Under the pieces are notes generated by a model. That model was not told where the DNA came from, did not search any database, and worked only from the letters and a program-made list of their open reading frames with translations. A stretch of 64,000 nucleotides of DNA, from the NCBI GenBank assembly GCA_016350165.1, contig CP066225.1, positions 1,302,001 to 1,366,000 on the forward strand, written 5' to 3'. The stretch comes from Planctomycetota bacterium. GTDB taxonomy: Bacteria > Planctomycetota > Phycisphaerae > Phycisphaerales > Phycisphaeraceae. A program made the position numbers and the translations under genes. Positions 34,474 to 44,561 of this stretch are shown here, one piece after another; the stretch's first letter is position 1; each line of letters opens with the position of its first letter.

Positions 34474-35307
34474 ATGAAAGCACACCATCCCTCCCGAGCT
34501 TTTACGCTCATTGAACTTCTCGTCGTTATTTCAATCATCGCTTTACTGATCGGCATTCTCTTGCCAGCACTCGGCGCAGCACGCAAAGCTGCACGCGGCG
34601 TTGCATGCTTGAGTAATATCCGCCAGATCGGCATTGCAAGTATGATCTACATCAATGACAACAAAGAATTTTATATCCCTTACAAAACGCCATGGACTGG
34701 TTCAGATACGAAATATTGGCCTGGCACCCTGATTGAACACGGCTCAATGGCTGGGCCTCAACATTTTGACTGCCCAGAATTAGATATCTTCGGCTTCTCA
34801 CTGCTCGATGCCGACCCTAACGACCCATATGACTCCAAGTACATCCGTGCTGAATATGGCATCAACTACATGCACATCGGCTCGAGACTTCGCCGCGTAT
34901 TGTGGGGTGAAATCGGTTGGGACGGCTTCTCACAAAACGTTAATGACTTCCGTCCTACAGGCGGCAGCGGCCAAATCCCCGAAACCATCACCGAGCGTTT
35001 AGTCAGTGTTCTCAACCCCACTCAAACCGTCTTCTTTACTGACTCATACTCACCATCTTGGCGCAACAAGGGTGAAGACGTTGGCCTCTGCTTTGTTAAG
35101 GACTCATGGAACCCAATCGCAACAGCTGAAGTTGAAGCTCGTCACAACAATGGCGCAAACGTCGCATGGGCAGACGGCCATGGCTCATCAGTTGGCACAA
35201 ACTGGGAAGAACCAATTCCATCCAAGATCGAGTACTCAGCTTATTCCGAAAACGCCCTCGGCGACGCATACCTCACACCCGATGACAACCTCTGGGATAT
35301 CAAATAA
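34474..35307 (+). CDS. type II secretion/pseudopilin-like protein with H-x9-DG motif, array member 1
   Basis: A 277-residue prepilin-like protein. The short basic leader SRA precedes [20 protein letters not shown], with Glu at position 5 of the mature chain. The cleavage site has Ala instead of the usual Gly before Phe. [22 protein letters not shown] follows, typical of planctomycete family members. The globular domain ends with [20 protein letters not shown], the H-x9-DG motif. It should be processed by prepilin peptidase and sit in the inner membrane or a pseudopilus. GGAG lies 12 bases before the ATG, and the gene has its own promoter and terminator. Confidence 0.92.
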   Translation: MKAHHPSRAFTLIELLVVISIIALLIGILLPALGAARKAARGVACLSNIRQIGIASMIYINDNKEFYIPYKTPWTGSDTKYWPGTLIEHGSMAGPQHFDCPELDIFGFSLLDADPNDPYDSKYIRAEYGINYMHIGSRLRRVLWGEIGWDGFSQNVNDFRPTGGSGQIPETITERLVSVLNPTQTVFFTDSYSPSWRNKGEDVGLCFVKDSWNPIATAEVEARHNNGANVAWADGHGSSVGTNWEEPIPSKIEYSAYSENALGDAYLTPDDNLWDIK

Positions 35308-35335
35308 CAAACCTCACCACCAAAACAACAACACT

Positions 35336-35368
35336 AAGGACTTGCAATATTGCAGGTCCTTTTTTCTT
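35336..35368 (+). terminator. rho-independent terminator after pseudopilin gene 1
   Basis: AAGGACTTGCA pairs with the following TGCAGGTCCTT with one G-T pair, then a run of T. Confidence 0.85.
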
Positions 35369-35581
35369 TGCGTATTCCTAACTACAGCCCTATCAATACC
35401 GAAGCTCATTACCCCACAACTCAAATCATAATTAAACGCTAGTTCTACTAAAACAGTCTTATTTAAAGCTGTTTTTAATCACACAAACGCTAATAATTAT
35501 TCAAAAACCACGCATCATAATGCAATTTGAAAATTTGTATCCATTTTGATACAAAATTGGCAGTTTCGCACTTAATTACTA

Positions 35582-35611
35582 TTGACCTAAAACTAGTTCT
35601 AGGATTAGATA
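35582..35611 (+). promoter_or_regulatory. sigma70-type promoter for pseudopilin gene 2
   Basis: TTGACC at 35582-35587, an 18-base spacer and TAGATA at 35606-35611, the same geometry as upstream of genes 1 and 4. Confidence 0.55.
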
Positions 35612-35783
35612 CACATCAAGTTAACACGCCTGTAAAAACTCAACGCTTTCACACGAAACATTTTTGAACATTGCACACACGTTCAAAGGTTTCCCCACTG
35701 CTTGAGTCCGTAAATTTGTCTAAATGTCTTTTTCACAAAGTCATCACGGTATCACACCAATAAATCATGTTTGGAGATTTATA

Positions 35784-36623
35784 ATGAAACTTACGCAACA
35801 CCTCAAAGCAAGAGCTTTTACTCTAATTGAATTGCTCGTCGTTATTTCTATCATCGCCTTGCTTATCGGAATTCTTCTTCCCGCACTGGGCGCAGCCCGC
35901 AAAACTGCACAAAGTATTTCCTGTTTGAGCAATGCAAGACAAATTGGTTTTGCCATGTACATGTATGCTGACAATTCCAAAGGTCATTACGCACCATACA
36001 AAACACCTTGGGAATCATCTAACGTCATGTATTGGCCAGCTGCAGTCTGCTCAACTGGCTACCTAACTTCACCTGAGCACTTCGACTGTCCCGGCTTCGA
36101 TAATGAGGGCTTTGATCTTCATACTGCCGACGTCAATAACGCACTCGATCCAACATGGATTCGCTCTGAATACGGCATGAACTGGTACAACATCGGCACA
36201 CAACTCACACAAGTGTACGATACCGGTGACTGGGGCTTATTCTCATTCAAAACACCGGACTGGCGTCCAGGTGGCAGCGGGCTCGTCAGCGCAACCATTA
36301 CGCCACGTATCGACGATATTAAAAATCCGACTCAAACCATCCTGTTTGCTGACTCATACATCCCATACTACCGCCTTCAAGGTAAGGACGTGGGTGCATG
36401 CTTCATCAACGACAGCTGGACATACGGCACAGGTTACGGCCTAGTCGATGAACGCCACAACAACTCTTGTAATGTTGCATGGTCTGACGGTCACGCTTCA
36501 TCTGTCGGCACAACCAAAAATGCTGACCCGCCAACTGAACGCAGATACTCAGCTTACGCAGACAATGCTCTTGGCCAAGAAATTGACAAGCAATATGGCG
36601 AAGATATGTGGGACATTGAGTAA
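35784..36623 (+). CDS. pseudopilin-like protein with H-x9-DG motif, array member 2
   Basis: A 279-residue paralogue of member 1. The leader [11 protein letters not shown] precedes [40 protein letters not shown] and [20 protein letters not shown] follow, with the H-x9-DG motif near the C-terminus. It ends in DMWDIE, as members 1 and 4 end in (L/M)WDI(K/E). ATG at 35784 has GGAG nine bases upstream; the longer frame from 35724 lacks a leader-like sequence. The conserved ADSYIPYYR segment corresponds to TDSYSPSWR in member 1. Confidence 0.92.
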   Translation: MKLTQHLKARAFTLIELLVVISIIALLIGILLPALGAARKTAQSISCLSNARQIGFAMYMYADNSKGHYAPYKTPWESSNVMYWPAAVCSTGYLTSPEHFDCPGFDNEGFDLHTADVNNALDPTWIRSEYGMNWYNIGTQLTQVYDTGDWGLFSFKTPDWRPGGSGLVSATITPRIDDIKNPTQTILFADSYIPYYRLQGKDVGACFINDSWTYGTGYGLVDERHNNSCNVAWSDGHASSVGTTKNADPPTERRYSAYADNALGQEIDKQYGEDMWDIE

Positions 36624-37303
36624 TCAATTAACACCAAAAGCACATCAAATCACGAGGGACACATCACTAAAACCAAAACGAAACACACACAACAATACCC
36701 TCACACTGAACAGAGAGCTGGCATCCCGCTGGCTCTTTGTTTTATATATACCCAGACTCTAAAACCCCTACCCTAATCGTTTGTTCCTCATTGGTTACTT
36801 TTTTTGTTAATTTCACCCAATTGCGATTGAACTCTTCTACTTAATATGTTTATATATGCAAATCGATCGCTGCTTTCCGGCTGGGCAAAATTTCCAATGA
36901 CATTTCCGGTACAGCATCTCTTGTTTTTCCAAAATTAAGTACATAAAAATCTCACATTGCTTCTCTTACAATGTGTGCTATTTATTGTTGCCAATAACTA
37001 AGGATGATTTATGGCTCTTTAATACTATTTATATGCTGTGTTTTTACAAAAACGTAAATTCAATGTTAATTTGACACAATCGTCTCAATTTCAAACACAA
37101 TTACCATTGACCAATTACATACATAACGATTGAATACAAACTAATGAAATGCTGATGTAGCCCCTCCCCAAAATACAGGCATTCCGGGTCAGCACTTCTA
37201 TTACAAACAAAGGCATTTGCCTGAATTATCAATATTAGCAATGCATCTACTCACAGCAGATGCCCAGCGATCACACAACCATTTCACGATAGGAGCGTTC
37301 ATA
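36624..37303. other. 680-bp intergenic region and leader of pseudopilin gene 3
   Basis: The longest gap in the window. It holds the terminator of gene 2, long AT-rich stretches, GCTTTCCGGC near 36871 (also found at 34272 in leader 1) and a TTGACC at 37107-37112 that may be a -35 box. Its -10 (TGAATA with an 18-base spacer) is weak. I find no reading frame of note. Confidence 0.45.
36714..36743 (+). terminator. probable terminator after pseudopilin gene 2
   Basis: AGAGCTGGC pairs with GCTGGCTCT, with two G-T pairs and a 5-nt loop, followed by TTTGTTTT. Confidence 0.65.
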
Positions 37304-38146
37304 ATGAATTCCACAATACAACATTGCCGAAAGGCTTTTACATTAATTGAATTACTTGTTGTAATTTCTATTATTGCATTACTAATTGGCATATTACTCC
37401 CAGCATTAGGAGCTGCACGAGAAACAGCGAAAAGTATTTCCTGCTTAAGCAACGTCAGGCAAATCGGACTCGCCATGTACACATACACAGGCAATTACAA
37501 AAATTTCTACACACCGCTCAAATCACCATGGCAAGACAACTCCAGAAAATGGTCGGGCCTACTTGCTGCTGGCGGCTACTTATCATCACCTGAATTTTTT
37601 GATTGCCCAAGCCTCGATTCATACGGCACGTACAGCGTTCTAGAAGATGCAGATATCGACAACCCATACCATAGCGGTTGGTTTGATGCCGAATACGGAC
37701 TCAATTGGCGCAACATCGGCACACGCCTCAATTACTTCCAAAACAACGGTGAAAACATTGATGACTTCTGGACAGTTGTCCCAAGTTTTGTCCCAGGCCA
37801 AGGCGGCACTGTTAACGAAACTAGAACACCTCGCGTCGATGATATTGACAAACCAACCCAGACAGTACTTCTCGCAGACTCCTATTGCCCTGCATGGAGA
37901 TTAGTACAAGAAGAATCCGGTATTTATCTTATTGATGATTTCTATTCATATGGCGTTGCCAGCGGCAAAGCTGACGCAAGACATAACGACGGCTGCAACG
38001 TCGCATGGGCTGACGGCCATGGAACTAAAGTCGGCGCTAACAGAGACGATGTAGTACCAACACAACGCAAGTATTCTGCTTATGCTGACCATGCGCTCGG
38101 CGAAAGAAACTCACCGAACAGCAAGTGGTTTGCTGAATACAATTAA
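37304..38146 (+). CDS. pseudopilin-like protein with H-x9-DG motif, array member 3
   Basis: A 280-residue paralogue. The leader [11 protein letters not shown] precedes [40 protein letters not shown] and [20 protein letters not shown] follow. ATG at 37304 has AGGAG nine bases upstream, while the frame continues back to 37217 without a leader-like sequence. The C-terminus (NSKWFAEYN) differs from the (L/M)WDI(K/E) ending of the other three. A strong terminator follows. Confidence 0.92.
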   Translation: MNSTIQHCRKAFTLIELLVVISIIALLIGILLPALGAARETAKSISCLSNVRQIGLAMYTYTGNYKNFYTPLKSPWQDNSRKWSGLLAAGGYLSSPEFFDCPSLDSYGTYSVLEDADIDNPYHSGWFDAEYGLNWRNIGTRLNYFQNNGENIDDFWTVVPSFVPGQGGTVNETRTPRVDDIDKPTQTVLLADSYCPAWRLVQEESGIYLIDDFYSYGVASGKADARHNDGCNVAWADGHGTKVGANRDDVVPTQRKYSAYADHALGERNSPNSKWFAEYN

Positions 38147-38211
38147 TTTACAAGTAAGCTTATTCTGAAAATATTTAGTAAATACCCAATATTTAATAGT
38201 TTTATCAACAC

Positions 38212-38239
38212 AAGGCCTGCAAAACATGCAGGCCTTTTT
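38212..38239 (+). terminator. rho-independent terminator after pseudopilin gene 3
   Basis: AAGGCCTGCA at 38212-38221 pairs perfectly with TGCAGGCCTT at 38227-38236 and is followed by T. Confidence 0.92.
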
Positions 38240-38427
38240 AATACAACCACCTCTGATACGTAAACAAAATTCGGTTAGTGCATAATATAATCCCCCAAAC
38301 CACCACCCTGCTTCTCAATAAATATAACTTTCATAATTTCCAATAGTTAAACACTTCGAATATCGATCCACAAGCAAATCAAATCGTGCCTCCGATGATA
38401 ATTTTACGCATTTCGCAATAAGAACAA

Positions 38428-38457
38428 TTGACATAACCCCCTTTAAAGTGTTATATA
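38428..38457 (+). promoter_or_regulatory. sigma70-type promoter for pseudopilin gene 4
   Basis: TTGACA at 38428-38433, an 18-base spacer and TATATA at 38452-38457 (TATAAT also overlaps two bases on). The start site would be near 38464, about 220 bases before the ATG. Confidence 0.7.
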
Positions 38458-38687
38458 ATTTCCTATAAAGATAATTAACCACTCATTGAATATTATTTAT
38501 ATTTCCGGAGCAATACAAAACAACCGCAGTTCAATTCAAACTTACTGCAACTCAGCATTTTCTCACTAGCAACATATTGCTTCTTCAATCTAATACAACA
38601 CACTCAACTCATTTTCTATAAATGAGTTGCAATCTTATCGTTTCTTTCGTGTTTTAATGATCTATCTTAATTAATCCGGAGAAAAGC

Positions 38688-39542
38688 ATGTACGCACATA
38701 CAAAGCTTTTGGGAAAACGAGCCTTCACACTGATCGAACTGCTCGTCGTCATTTCAATTATCGCACTTCTGATTGGCATACTCCTGCCAGCACTCGGCGC
38801 TGCACGTAACACGGCTCGCCAAATTTCATGTAAGAGTAACATCCGTCAAATCGCTACCGCCCAGTATGCGTACGCAACAAGCAACGACATGTACTGCATC
38901 CCAGTCAAAAAATACTGGGGCAACTCATCCGAAGCTGACAAGTTCTATTGGGGTGGCCTACTCTTCTCCGAAGGCATGATCACGTCACCTGAGTTCTATC
39001 AGTGCCCAGGCTGGACACCTTCACGTGAATTCCTTCTCAGCGATATGTCAGCTGACGGCCCAATCACTTCAGGCGACCAGGAATGGTTCTACAACAACTA
39101 CGGCTACAACGGATACAACATCGGTTCAACCGTACGCCCAATCCTTGCTGGTGAAATAGACCGCGATGGCCTCTGGGTCGATGACAGCGGCAAAAACCAA
39201 GTCCTCCCACTTCGCATGGACATGGTCCGCAAGCCAACCCTCACTGTCATGAACGCTGAAGCATATTTCCCAAGTTGGGAAGAAAACGGCCACGGCAATG
39301 CTGGTATCGACTTCGTTGCTGACCAATATGCTCACCCATACACAGGTGAACCAAACCCAGCACACGGCAAGGGCGCTTTCAATACATCATTTGTAGACGG
39401 CCACGCTGAAACCACTTCTGTTCCTAACTACGAAGCAGACGAATGGGGCTACGCTGTCAGCAGAGACAAATCTGCATACCAACAGTCAGTCTTCGGCGAC
39501 ACCGGCGCCTACCCAGACGACAACATGTGGGACATCGAGTAG
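38688..39542 (+). CDS. pseudopilin-like protein, array member 4
   Basis: A 284-residue paralogue. The leader [12 protein letters not shown] precedes [40 protein letters not shown] follows. The C-terminal motif is [17 protein letters not shown], an H-x10-DG version of the motif in members 1-3, and the middle is the most divergent of the four. CCGGAG lies 8 bases before the ATG. A strong terminator follows. Individual functions of the four cannot be told apart by sequence. Confidence 0.92.
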   Translation: MYAHTKLLGKRAFTLIELLVVISIIALLIGILLPALGAARNTARQISCKSNIRQIATAQYAYATSNDMYCIPVKKYWGNSSEADKFYWGGLLFSEGMITSPEFYQCPGWTPSREFLLSDMSADGPITSGDQEWFYNNYGYNGYNIGSTVRPILAGEIDRDGLWVDDSGKNQVLPLRMDMVRKPTLTVMNAEAYFPSWEENGHGNAGIDFVADQYAHPYTGEPNPAHGKGAFNTSFVDGHAETTSVPNYEADEWGYAVSRDKSAYQQSVFGDTGAYPDDNMWDIE

Positions 39543-39568
39543 AACCTCATCCCAAAACAAATCACACC

Positions 39569-39598
39569 AAGAACCCGCCCTCACGCGGGTTCTTTTTC
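39569..39598 (+). terminator. rho-independent terminator after pseudopilin gene 4
   Basis: AAGAACCCGC at 39569-39578 pairs with GCGGGTTCTT at 39585-39594 and is followed by T. Confidence 0.92.
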
Positions 39599-39716
39599 AT
39601 TTATCCACACGCCCTCACCACCGCCCTACCTCACACTTACTACCCCTCGTCTGGTTGCTCAAAATCGAACAAAATGCTATCATTCTCCCCACGCAAAGCC
39701 GATAGCTTTGCAACAT

Positions 39717-39790
39717 GGCCGTGTACCAAAGTGGACTAATGGGACTGATTGCAAATCAGTTTTTCGTGGGTTCGAATCCCACCGCGGCCT
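39717..39790 (+). tRNA. tRNA-Cys (GCA)
   Basis: A 74-nt cloverleaf. The acceptor GGCCGTG pairs with CGCGGCC with one G-T pair, the D stem is CCA/TGG, the anticodon stem ACTGA/TCAGT encloses TTGCAAA with anticodon GCA, and the T arm is GTGGG-TTCGAAT-CCCAC. The discriminator base is T(U), normal for tRNA-Cys. CCA is not encoded. A terminator hairpin follows 13 bases later. Confidence 0.95.
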
Positions 39791-39803
39791 TTCAAACCCT
39801 ACA

Positions 39804-39830
39804 AACCTGCTCAATCGAGCAGGTTTTTTT
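39804..39830 (+). terminator. rho-independent terminator after tRNA-Cys
   Basis: AACCTGCTC at 39804-39812 pairs with GAGCAGGTT at 39817-39825 around AATC, followed by a T-run. Confidence 0.92.
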
Positions 39831-40103
39831 ATTTTTTTCTTATTAATTTCACAATTTCTCCACCCACTTCATATCCTAAGCCCACTAAAACCCTCTTTTA
39901 ACCACTCCCCACCCACAATCACGCCAACCCACTCCAATACATATATTTACACACCCCCCATCCTTCACTAACCCTCACCCTCACCTACCAAAGAGCACAC
40001 TTTTTGCATATTTTCGCATCACAAACACTCATCAAAACTACCCATTGCCTATTTTATAGGCATACACCCCAATCACTTGCATCGAAAATAGACACAAGCT
40101 AAC
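39831..40103. other. intergenic region upstream of glnN
   Basis: About 270 C- and A-rich bases. There is a GCCTA-TTTTA-TAGGC palindrome near 40047-40061 and a possible promoter TTGCAT (40077-40082), 17-base spacer and TAACAT (40100-40105). No gene is seen. Confidence 0.4.
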
Positions 40104-40173
40104 ATACCGCTGAACTTTGAGGGCAAACCTCCCGCTTTGATCGAACTTTCACACTACGATCACACAGCGGTAT
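40104..40173 (+). ncRNA. candidate structured 5' leader RNA of glnN
   Basis: Three nested helices can be drawn. P1 is ATACCGCTG (40104-40112) with CAGCGGTAT (40165-40173), nine perfect pairs. P2 is GAGG (40119-40122) with CCTC (40128-40131) around GCAAA. P3 is TGATCG (40138-40143) with CGATCA (40157-40162) around a 13-nt loop. GAACTTT occurs both in the P1-P2 junction and at the P3 loop. The element ends 36 bases before the AAGGAG of glnN. It does not match the glutamine riboswitch consensus that I know. It could instead be a regulator-binding site or chance, and one possible promoter would start transcription inside P1. Confidence 0.4.
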
Positions 40174-40221
40174 AAAACAAAAGAACACACGGGAACAACA
40201 CCGAGAACCAAGGAGCCAAAA

Positions 40222-42405
40222 ATGTCTGGCAGCGAATCAAGACTACGCGCAATCGCAGCAGTCAACGAATCAAAAGCAGTCGCAGAACCATTTAACTTTG
40301 CTGACGACCCAACTGCCGAGCTTTTCGGCACAAACGTCTTCTCAAAGACCGTCATGCAGGAACGCCTCCCAAAAGCTGTCTTCAAATCACTCATGAAGAC
40401 CATCCAGGAAGGCCAGCCTCTCGACGCAACCATCGCTGACGTCGTCGCATCAGCCATGAAAGACTGGGCCATCGACAAAGGCGCCACACACTACGCACAC
40501 GTCTTCTACCCACTCACAGGCTCAACTGCCGAAAAGCACGACTCACTACTCTCATTCACGGGTGAAGGCAAAGCTGTCGCCGAATTCACTGGCAAGCAAC
40601 TCATCCAAGGCGAACCAGACGCATCATCATTCCCTAACGGCGGCCTCCGCCAAACCTTCGAAGCTCGTGGCTACACCGCATGGGACGTCACCTCAAGCGC
40701 ATACATTCTCGAAAACCCAAACGGCACAACACTCTGTATCCCAACTGCCTTCATCTCATGGACCGGCGAAGCACTCGACAAGAAGACACCTGTTCTCCGT
40801 TCAATGAGAGCTGTCAACGAACAAGCACACCGCATCCTCGCCCTCTTCGGCAACGATGTCCCAGGTTTCATCAGCGCTGAATGTGGTGCAGAACAAGAAT
40901 ACTTCCTCATCGACCGCAACTTCTACTACTCACGCCCTGACATCCTCACTGCCAACCGCACACTCTTCGGCGCCAAGCCTCCCAAAGGCCAAGAATTCGA
41001 CGACCACTACTTCGGCGCAATCCCACAACGCGTCCTCGCATACATGCTCGACGTTGAACGCGAACTCATCAAACTCGGCATACCTGTTCAAACTCGTCAC
41101 AACGAAGTTGCTCCAGGCCAATTCGAAATCGCTCCTTTATTCGAAACCGCCAACATCGCTACCGATCACCAGCAAATCACCATGACCGTACTTAGCTCAA
41201 TGGCTAAAAAATACGGCATGAAGTGCATCATGCACGAAAAACCATTCGCTGGAATCAACGGTTCAGGTAAGCACGTCAACTGGTCAATCGGTGCACCAGG
41301 TCTCGGCAGCCTCCTCAAGCCCGGCGACACACCGCACAAAAACGTACAGTTCCTCGTCTTCTGTGCAGCAATCATTCGTGGCGTAGACAAGTTCGCACCA
41401 CTGCTCCGTGCAGTCGTCGCTTCTGCAAGCAACGACCACCGTCTCGGCGCTAACGAAGCTCCCCCAGCGATCATTTCAATGTTCCTCGGCGATCAGCTCA
41501 CCGACGTATTCAAACAAATCAAAGCAGAAGGCACCGCTTCATCTTCACTCGAAAAATCAACGCTCACACTCGGCGTCGACTCACTGCCTCCACTTCCAAA
41601 GGATGCAGGTGACCGTAACCGTACCTCACCATTCGCATTCACCGGCAACCGTTTCGAGTTCCGTGCAGTAGGCTCCAAGCAATCAGTCGCTGGCCCACTC
41701 ACAGCCCTCAATACCATCGCAGCCGACTCACTCGATTACGTCGCAACCAAGCTCGAAAAAGCTGTCGCTGAAGGCACTAACCTCACCGACGCTGTCGCAA
41801 CTGTCCTCCAGGAAATCCTCGAGAAGCACGGCCGCGTCATCTTCAACGGCGACGGATACTCAGACGAATGGCATGCAGAAGCTGAAAAGCGCGGCCTTCC
41901 AAACCTCAAAACAACAGTCGATGCACTCCCAGCCCTCATCTCCCCAGAAGTCATCGAAGCATTTGAAAAGTTCAACGTTCTCTCAGAACGCGAACTTCAC
42001 TCACGCTACGAAGTCTACACCGAGCAATACATTCTCGCTCTCCGCGTAGAAGCAAACCTCGTCTCCAAGCTTGGCCGCACAATGATCTTCCCTGCAGCCA
42101 TCCGCTACCAGAACGAGCTCGCAACAACCTGTGCAAACCTCAAAGCAGTCGGCTACGAGTTCGACACAAACACACTCGACCGTGTCACTGCCCTTATCAA
42201 GGACCTCCAGGACGCACTCGATACACTCGAAATCGAAAACGAGAAGGAAGTCGAAGGCGAAGCAATGGACCACGCTAAGCACTACCTCAACGTGATCGTC
42301 CCACTCATGAACGCAGTCCGCGAAGCATCCGATGCACTCGAAAACATGGTTGCCGACGACACTTGGCCACTCCCAACCTACCAGGAAATGCTCTTCATCA
42401 AATAA
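40222..42405 (+). CDS. glnN: glutamine synthetase type III
   Basis: A 727-residue GSIII, which makes glutamine from glutamate, ammonia and ATP as a large dodecamer in the cytoplasm. Family signatures: [20 protein letters not shown] at the N-terminus, [36 protein letters not shown] with metal-binding glutamates, [17 protein letters not shown], and [20 protein letters not shown] with the ATP/glutamate-binding region. [16 protein letters not shown] and [20 protein letters not shown] follow. Length is typical for GSIII (about 700-730) and excludes types I and II. AAGGAG lies six bases before the ATG. A possible structured leader precedes it. Confidence 0.97.
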   Translation: MSGSESRLRAIAAVNESKAVAEPFNFADDPTAELFGTNVFSKTVMQERLPKAVFKSLMKTIQEGQPLDATIADVVASAMKDWAIDKGATHYAHVFYPLTGSTAEKHDSLLSFTGEGKAVAEFTGKQLIQGEPDASSFPNGGLRQTFEARGYTAWDVTSSAYILENPNGTTLCIPTAFISWTGEALDKKTPVLRSMRAVNEQAHRILALFGNDVPGFISAECGAEQEYFLIDRNFYYSRPDILTANRTLFGAKPPKGQEFDDHYFGAIPQRVLAYMLDVERELIKLGIPVQTRHNEVAPGQFEIAPLFETANIATDHQQITMTVLSSMAKKYGMKCIMHEKPFAGINGSGKHVNWSIGAPGLGSLLKPGDTPHKNVQFLVFCAAIIRGVDKFAPLLRAVVASASNDHRLGANEAPPAIISMFLGDQLTDVFKQIKAEGTASSSLEKSTLTLGVDSLPPLPKDAGDRNRTSPFAFTGNRFEFRAVGSKQSVAGPLTALNTIAADSLDYVATKLEKAVAEGTNLTDAVATVLQEILEKHGRVIFNGDGYSDEWHAEAEKRGLPNLKTTVDALPALISPEVIEAFEKFNVLSERELHSRYEVYTEQYILALRVEANLVSKLGRTMIFPAAIRYQNELATTCANLKAVGYEFDTNTLDRVTALIKDLQDALDTLEIENEKEVEGEAMDHAKHYLNVIVPLMNAVREASDALENMVADDTWPLPTYQEMLFIK

Positions 42406-42432
42406 GATCCTCAAACATAAAAACGCAACTAC

Positions 42433-42458
42433 ACCCCCTGTGTTTCAGGGGGTTTTTT
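42433..42458 (+). terminator. rho-independent terminator after glnN
   Basis: ACCCCCTG at 42433-42440 pairs with CAGGGGGT at 42446-42453 over a 5-nt loop, then a T-run. Confidence 0.92.
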
Positions 42459-42569
42459 AATGCGCCCATTTTTTTTAACATTCAATTACACCCCCACACT
42501 ATCGCTTTCCCCATTGCCCACTCCCCCCACAACAACCATAATGCAAACTCACCTTCTACTGGGGAAACA

Positions 42570-43730
42570 ATGCCTGACTCAACAACAACAATCACCTTCT
42601 ACACCCACTGCCTTCACAACGGCGGCATCGAAACCGTCAACGCAAATCTTTCACACGCCTTCATTAATCGTGGCTACAACGTTCACCTCGTCACCAACCA
42701 CATCGGCAACACCGACGCACTAAAACTTTTCCATCCCAAAACAAAATCCATTCCCCTTAACGCAGGCAAAACTTTCTCGCGCATCACTCGTCTCATCCAA
42801 TATCTCAAAGAGCACACACCTCACGCCCTTCTCTCCGCCACACACTTCAACAACGAGATCGCCATTCTCGCTTCACGTTTCGCCAAAACCAAAACCCTCA
42901 TCATTCCCACCGAACACTCCACCCTTTCACATGATTGCAAAACCGTTCCCTTCTATCACCCTCGCCGCCTCACGCCTATCACCACACGCTTCTTCTACCC
43001 CAAAGCCAATCATACCATCACCGTCTCCCAAGGCGTCGAAAAAGACTTAAAAACCAGCGCAAAACTCTCATCAAACATCACAACTATCTACAACCCAATC
43101 ATCACCGATCAACTTCATAAACGAGCACAAGAGCCCTGCCCTCATCCATGGCTTTCCTCAGATTTTACATCGCACACACCAACCCTCATCGCCGTCGGCC
43201 GCTTCGCCCCCGCCAAAGATTACCACAACCTTATCCAAGCCTATCACTTGATTAGACAGCAACGTAACATCAAACTCCTCTTCCTAGGCGTCGGCGAACT
43301 ACAACAACAAATCCGTTCACTCACCACTTCACTCAACCACAACGACGATATTCAATTCCTAGGCTTCATCAAAAACCCATACCCATACATCAAGCGCGCC
43401 TCTACTCTCGTCCTTTCTTCTTACTACGAAGGGCTCCCAACAGTCCTCGTTGAAGCACTCGCATTAAGAACCCCCATCGCTTCCACAGACTGCCCTTCAG
43501 GCCCATCCGAAATAACAGCCAACGGCAAATACGCTCACCTCGCTCCAACACGCAACCCACAAGCACTCGCCAACGCAATCACCCAAACCCTCGACAATCC
43601 ACTCCCCCCTCCCCCACTCTCTCACTTAAACCAATTCACCCTCGATCACGCAGCAGATCAATACCTCCAAATCATGAACCTTCCAACACACACACTCGAA
43701 CCACAACCCCTTGCCACTTCCGCCGTATAA
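42570..43730 (+). CDS. family 4 glycosyltransferase (GT-B fold)
   Basis: A 386-residue retaining glycosyltransferase. The N-terminal domain opens with ITFYTHCLHNGGIETVNANL, the usual L-x-x-GG-x-E/A glycine loop. The C-terminal domain has LIAVGRFAPAKDYHNLIQAY, LLFLGVGELQQQIRSL and IQFLGFIKNPYPYIKRA. The E-x7-E signature is SSYYEGLPTVLVEALALRTP, and DCPSGPSEI is typical of GT4 enzymes for lipopolysaccharide or capsule sugars. ATG at 42570 with GGGGA upstream starts the fold; the frame runs back into glnN without matching the family. It is not in an obvious polysaccharide operon. Donor and acceptor are unknown. Confidence 0.9.
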   Translation: MPDSTTTITFYTHCLHNGGIETVNANLSHAFINRGYNVHLVTNHIGNTDALKLFHPKTKSIPLNAGKTFSRITRLIQYLKEHTPHALLSATHFNNEIAILASRFAKTKTLIIPTEHSTLSHDCKTVPFYHPRRLTPITTRFFYPKANHTITVSQGVEKDLKTSAKLSSNITTIYNPIITDQLHKRAQEPCPHPWLSSDFTSHTPTLIAVGRFAPAKDYHNLIQAYHLIRQQRNIKLLFLGVGELQQQIRSLTTSLNHNDDIQFLGFIKNPYPYIKRASTLVLSSYYEGLPTVLVEALALRTPIASTDCPSGPSEITANGKYAHLAPTRNPQALANAITQTLDNPLPPPPLSHLNQFTLDHAADQYLQIMNLPTHTLEPQPLATSAV

Positions 43731-43796
43731 CACTTGCTATCCGTCAATAAATCATCAAAATAACTCCCATACTATTTAAACGGGAGCACCCATCAA

Positions 43797-44501
43797 ATGT
43801 CATCACCTCACAGTAAACTAACACCCTGCAGCCAACTCTACGTTTCACTCAACGTTCAAAATACCCCTTTAAAATCAGTCTTAAAAGAACTCACCAAACA
43901 AACCGGCCGCCGCTTCATCCTCGACGACCCACATTTCAACAAGATCCCCATCACGCTCAAATCTCACGCACAGCCTTTCCTTTCGGTACTCATGCAAATC
44001 ATGATAAAAACCGAGCTCGACTTCCAATTCCAAAGCAACTTCATCCAAATCTACCAGTCCGGCATGCCCTATCAAAACTTCACAACAACAGGCCCAGCCG
44101 TCATTGGTTACGTCGTCAATTCACAACTATCCGTAGGCGAACCTCAAAGCACTTCACAACCAATCAAAAATCCAAAAATTAACGAAGGCATCGGCTTCGC
44201 CATCAACATCTACGTCGATCCACTCGAGTACCAAAGCATCAAAGCCGAATTCACCCTCATTGAAAAATCAGGTCGTACAGACACCGTCGCATATTCCCAG
44301 CCCGCCGACATGCCCAACGGCTTCCACATCTACGCACGTGTCTACCCCATCCAAGCTCCCAATCATTACCGCCGCTACAAAGGCATCCTCAAAATCAAAC
44401 GCCCCGGCCTCGCACGCTTCCTCCCCGCAAAAAAATACAACTACGCATTCCCAATCGCCACAACCCCCATCATCACCAACTCAAGAATCTCTTCACGCTA
44501 A
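43797..44501 (+). CDS. STN-like domain protein, paralogue of the next gene
   Basis: A 234-residue protein of uncertain role. Residues 14-80 (YVSLNVQNTPLKSVLKELTK, QTGRRFILDDPHFNKIPITL) look like a secretin/TonB short N-terminal (STN) domain. The second half has DPLEYQSIKAEFTLIEKSGR, matching DPFEVHGLKYTFKNL in the next gene, so the two are paralogues. Unlike that gene it has no signal peptide at the predicted ATG; GGGAG lies about 12 bases upstream. No secretin pore or TonB barrel domain follows. It lies 60 bases before its paralogue and probably shares its transcript. Confidence 0.65.
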   Translation: MSSPHSKLTPCSQLYVSLNVQNTPLKSVLKELTKQTGRRFILDDPHFNKIPITLKSHAQPFLSVLMQIMIKTELDFQFQSNFIQIYQSGMPYQNFTTTGPAVIGYVVNSQLSVGEPQSTSQPIKNPKINEGIGFAINIYVDPLEYQSIKAEFTLIEKSGRTDTVAYSQPADMPNGFHIYARVYPIQAPNHYRRYKGILKIKRPGLARFLPAKKYNYAFPIATTPIITNSRISSR

Positions 44502-44561
44502 TCCCCTAAAACATCTATTTTTAAAGCATTAAACTTACCGCAATCTCCGCGAGGCAAAATC

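Larger units (their letters stand above)
35308..35783. other. intergenic region and leader of pseudopilin gene 2
   Basis: About 476 bases holding the terminator of gene 1, an AT-rich stretch, the promoter at 35582-35611 and a leader of about 165 bases. No gene or known RNA is seen. Confidence 0.5.
38147..38687. other. intergenic region and leader of pseudopilin gene 4
   Basis: About 541 AT-rich bases with the terminator of gene 3, the promoter at 38428-38457 and a leader of about 220 bases. No gene is seen. Confidence 0.5.

Noticed and set aside
40104-40173. glnN leader as a known glutamine riboswitch (glnA RNA)
   Set aside because: The conserved core I recall for that class (GGAAGUAGG with CCGAAGGAACGC) is not present, so it is listed only as an unassigned candidate.
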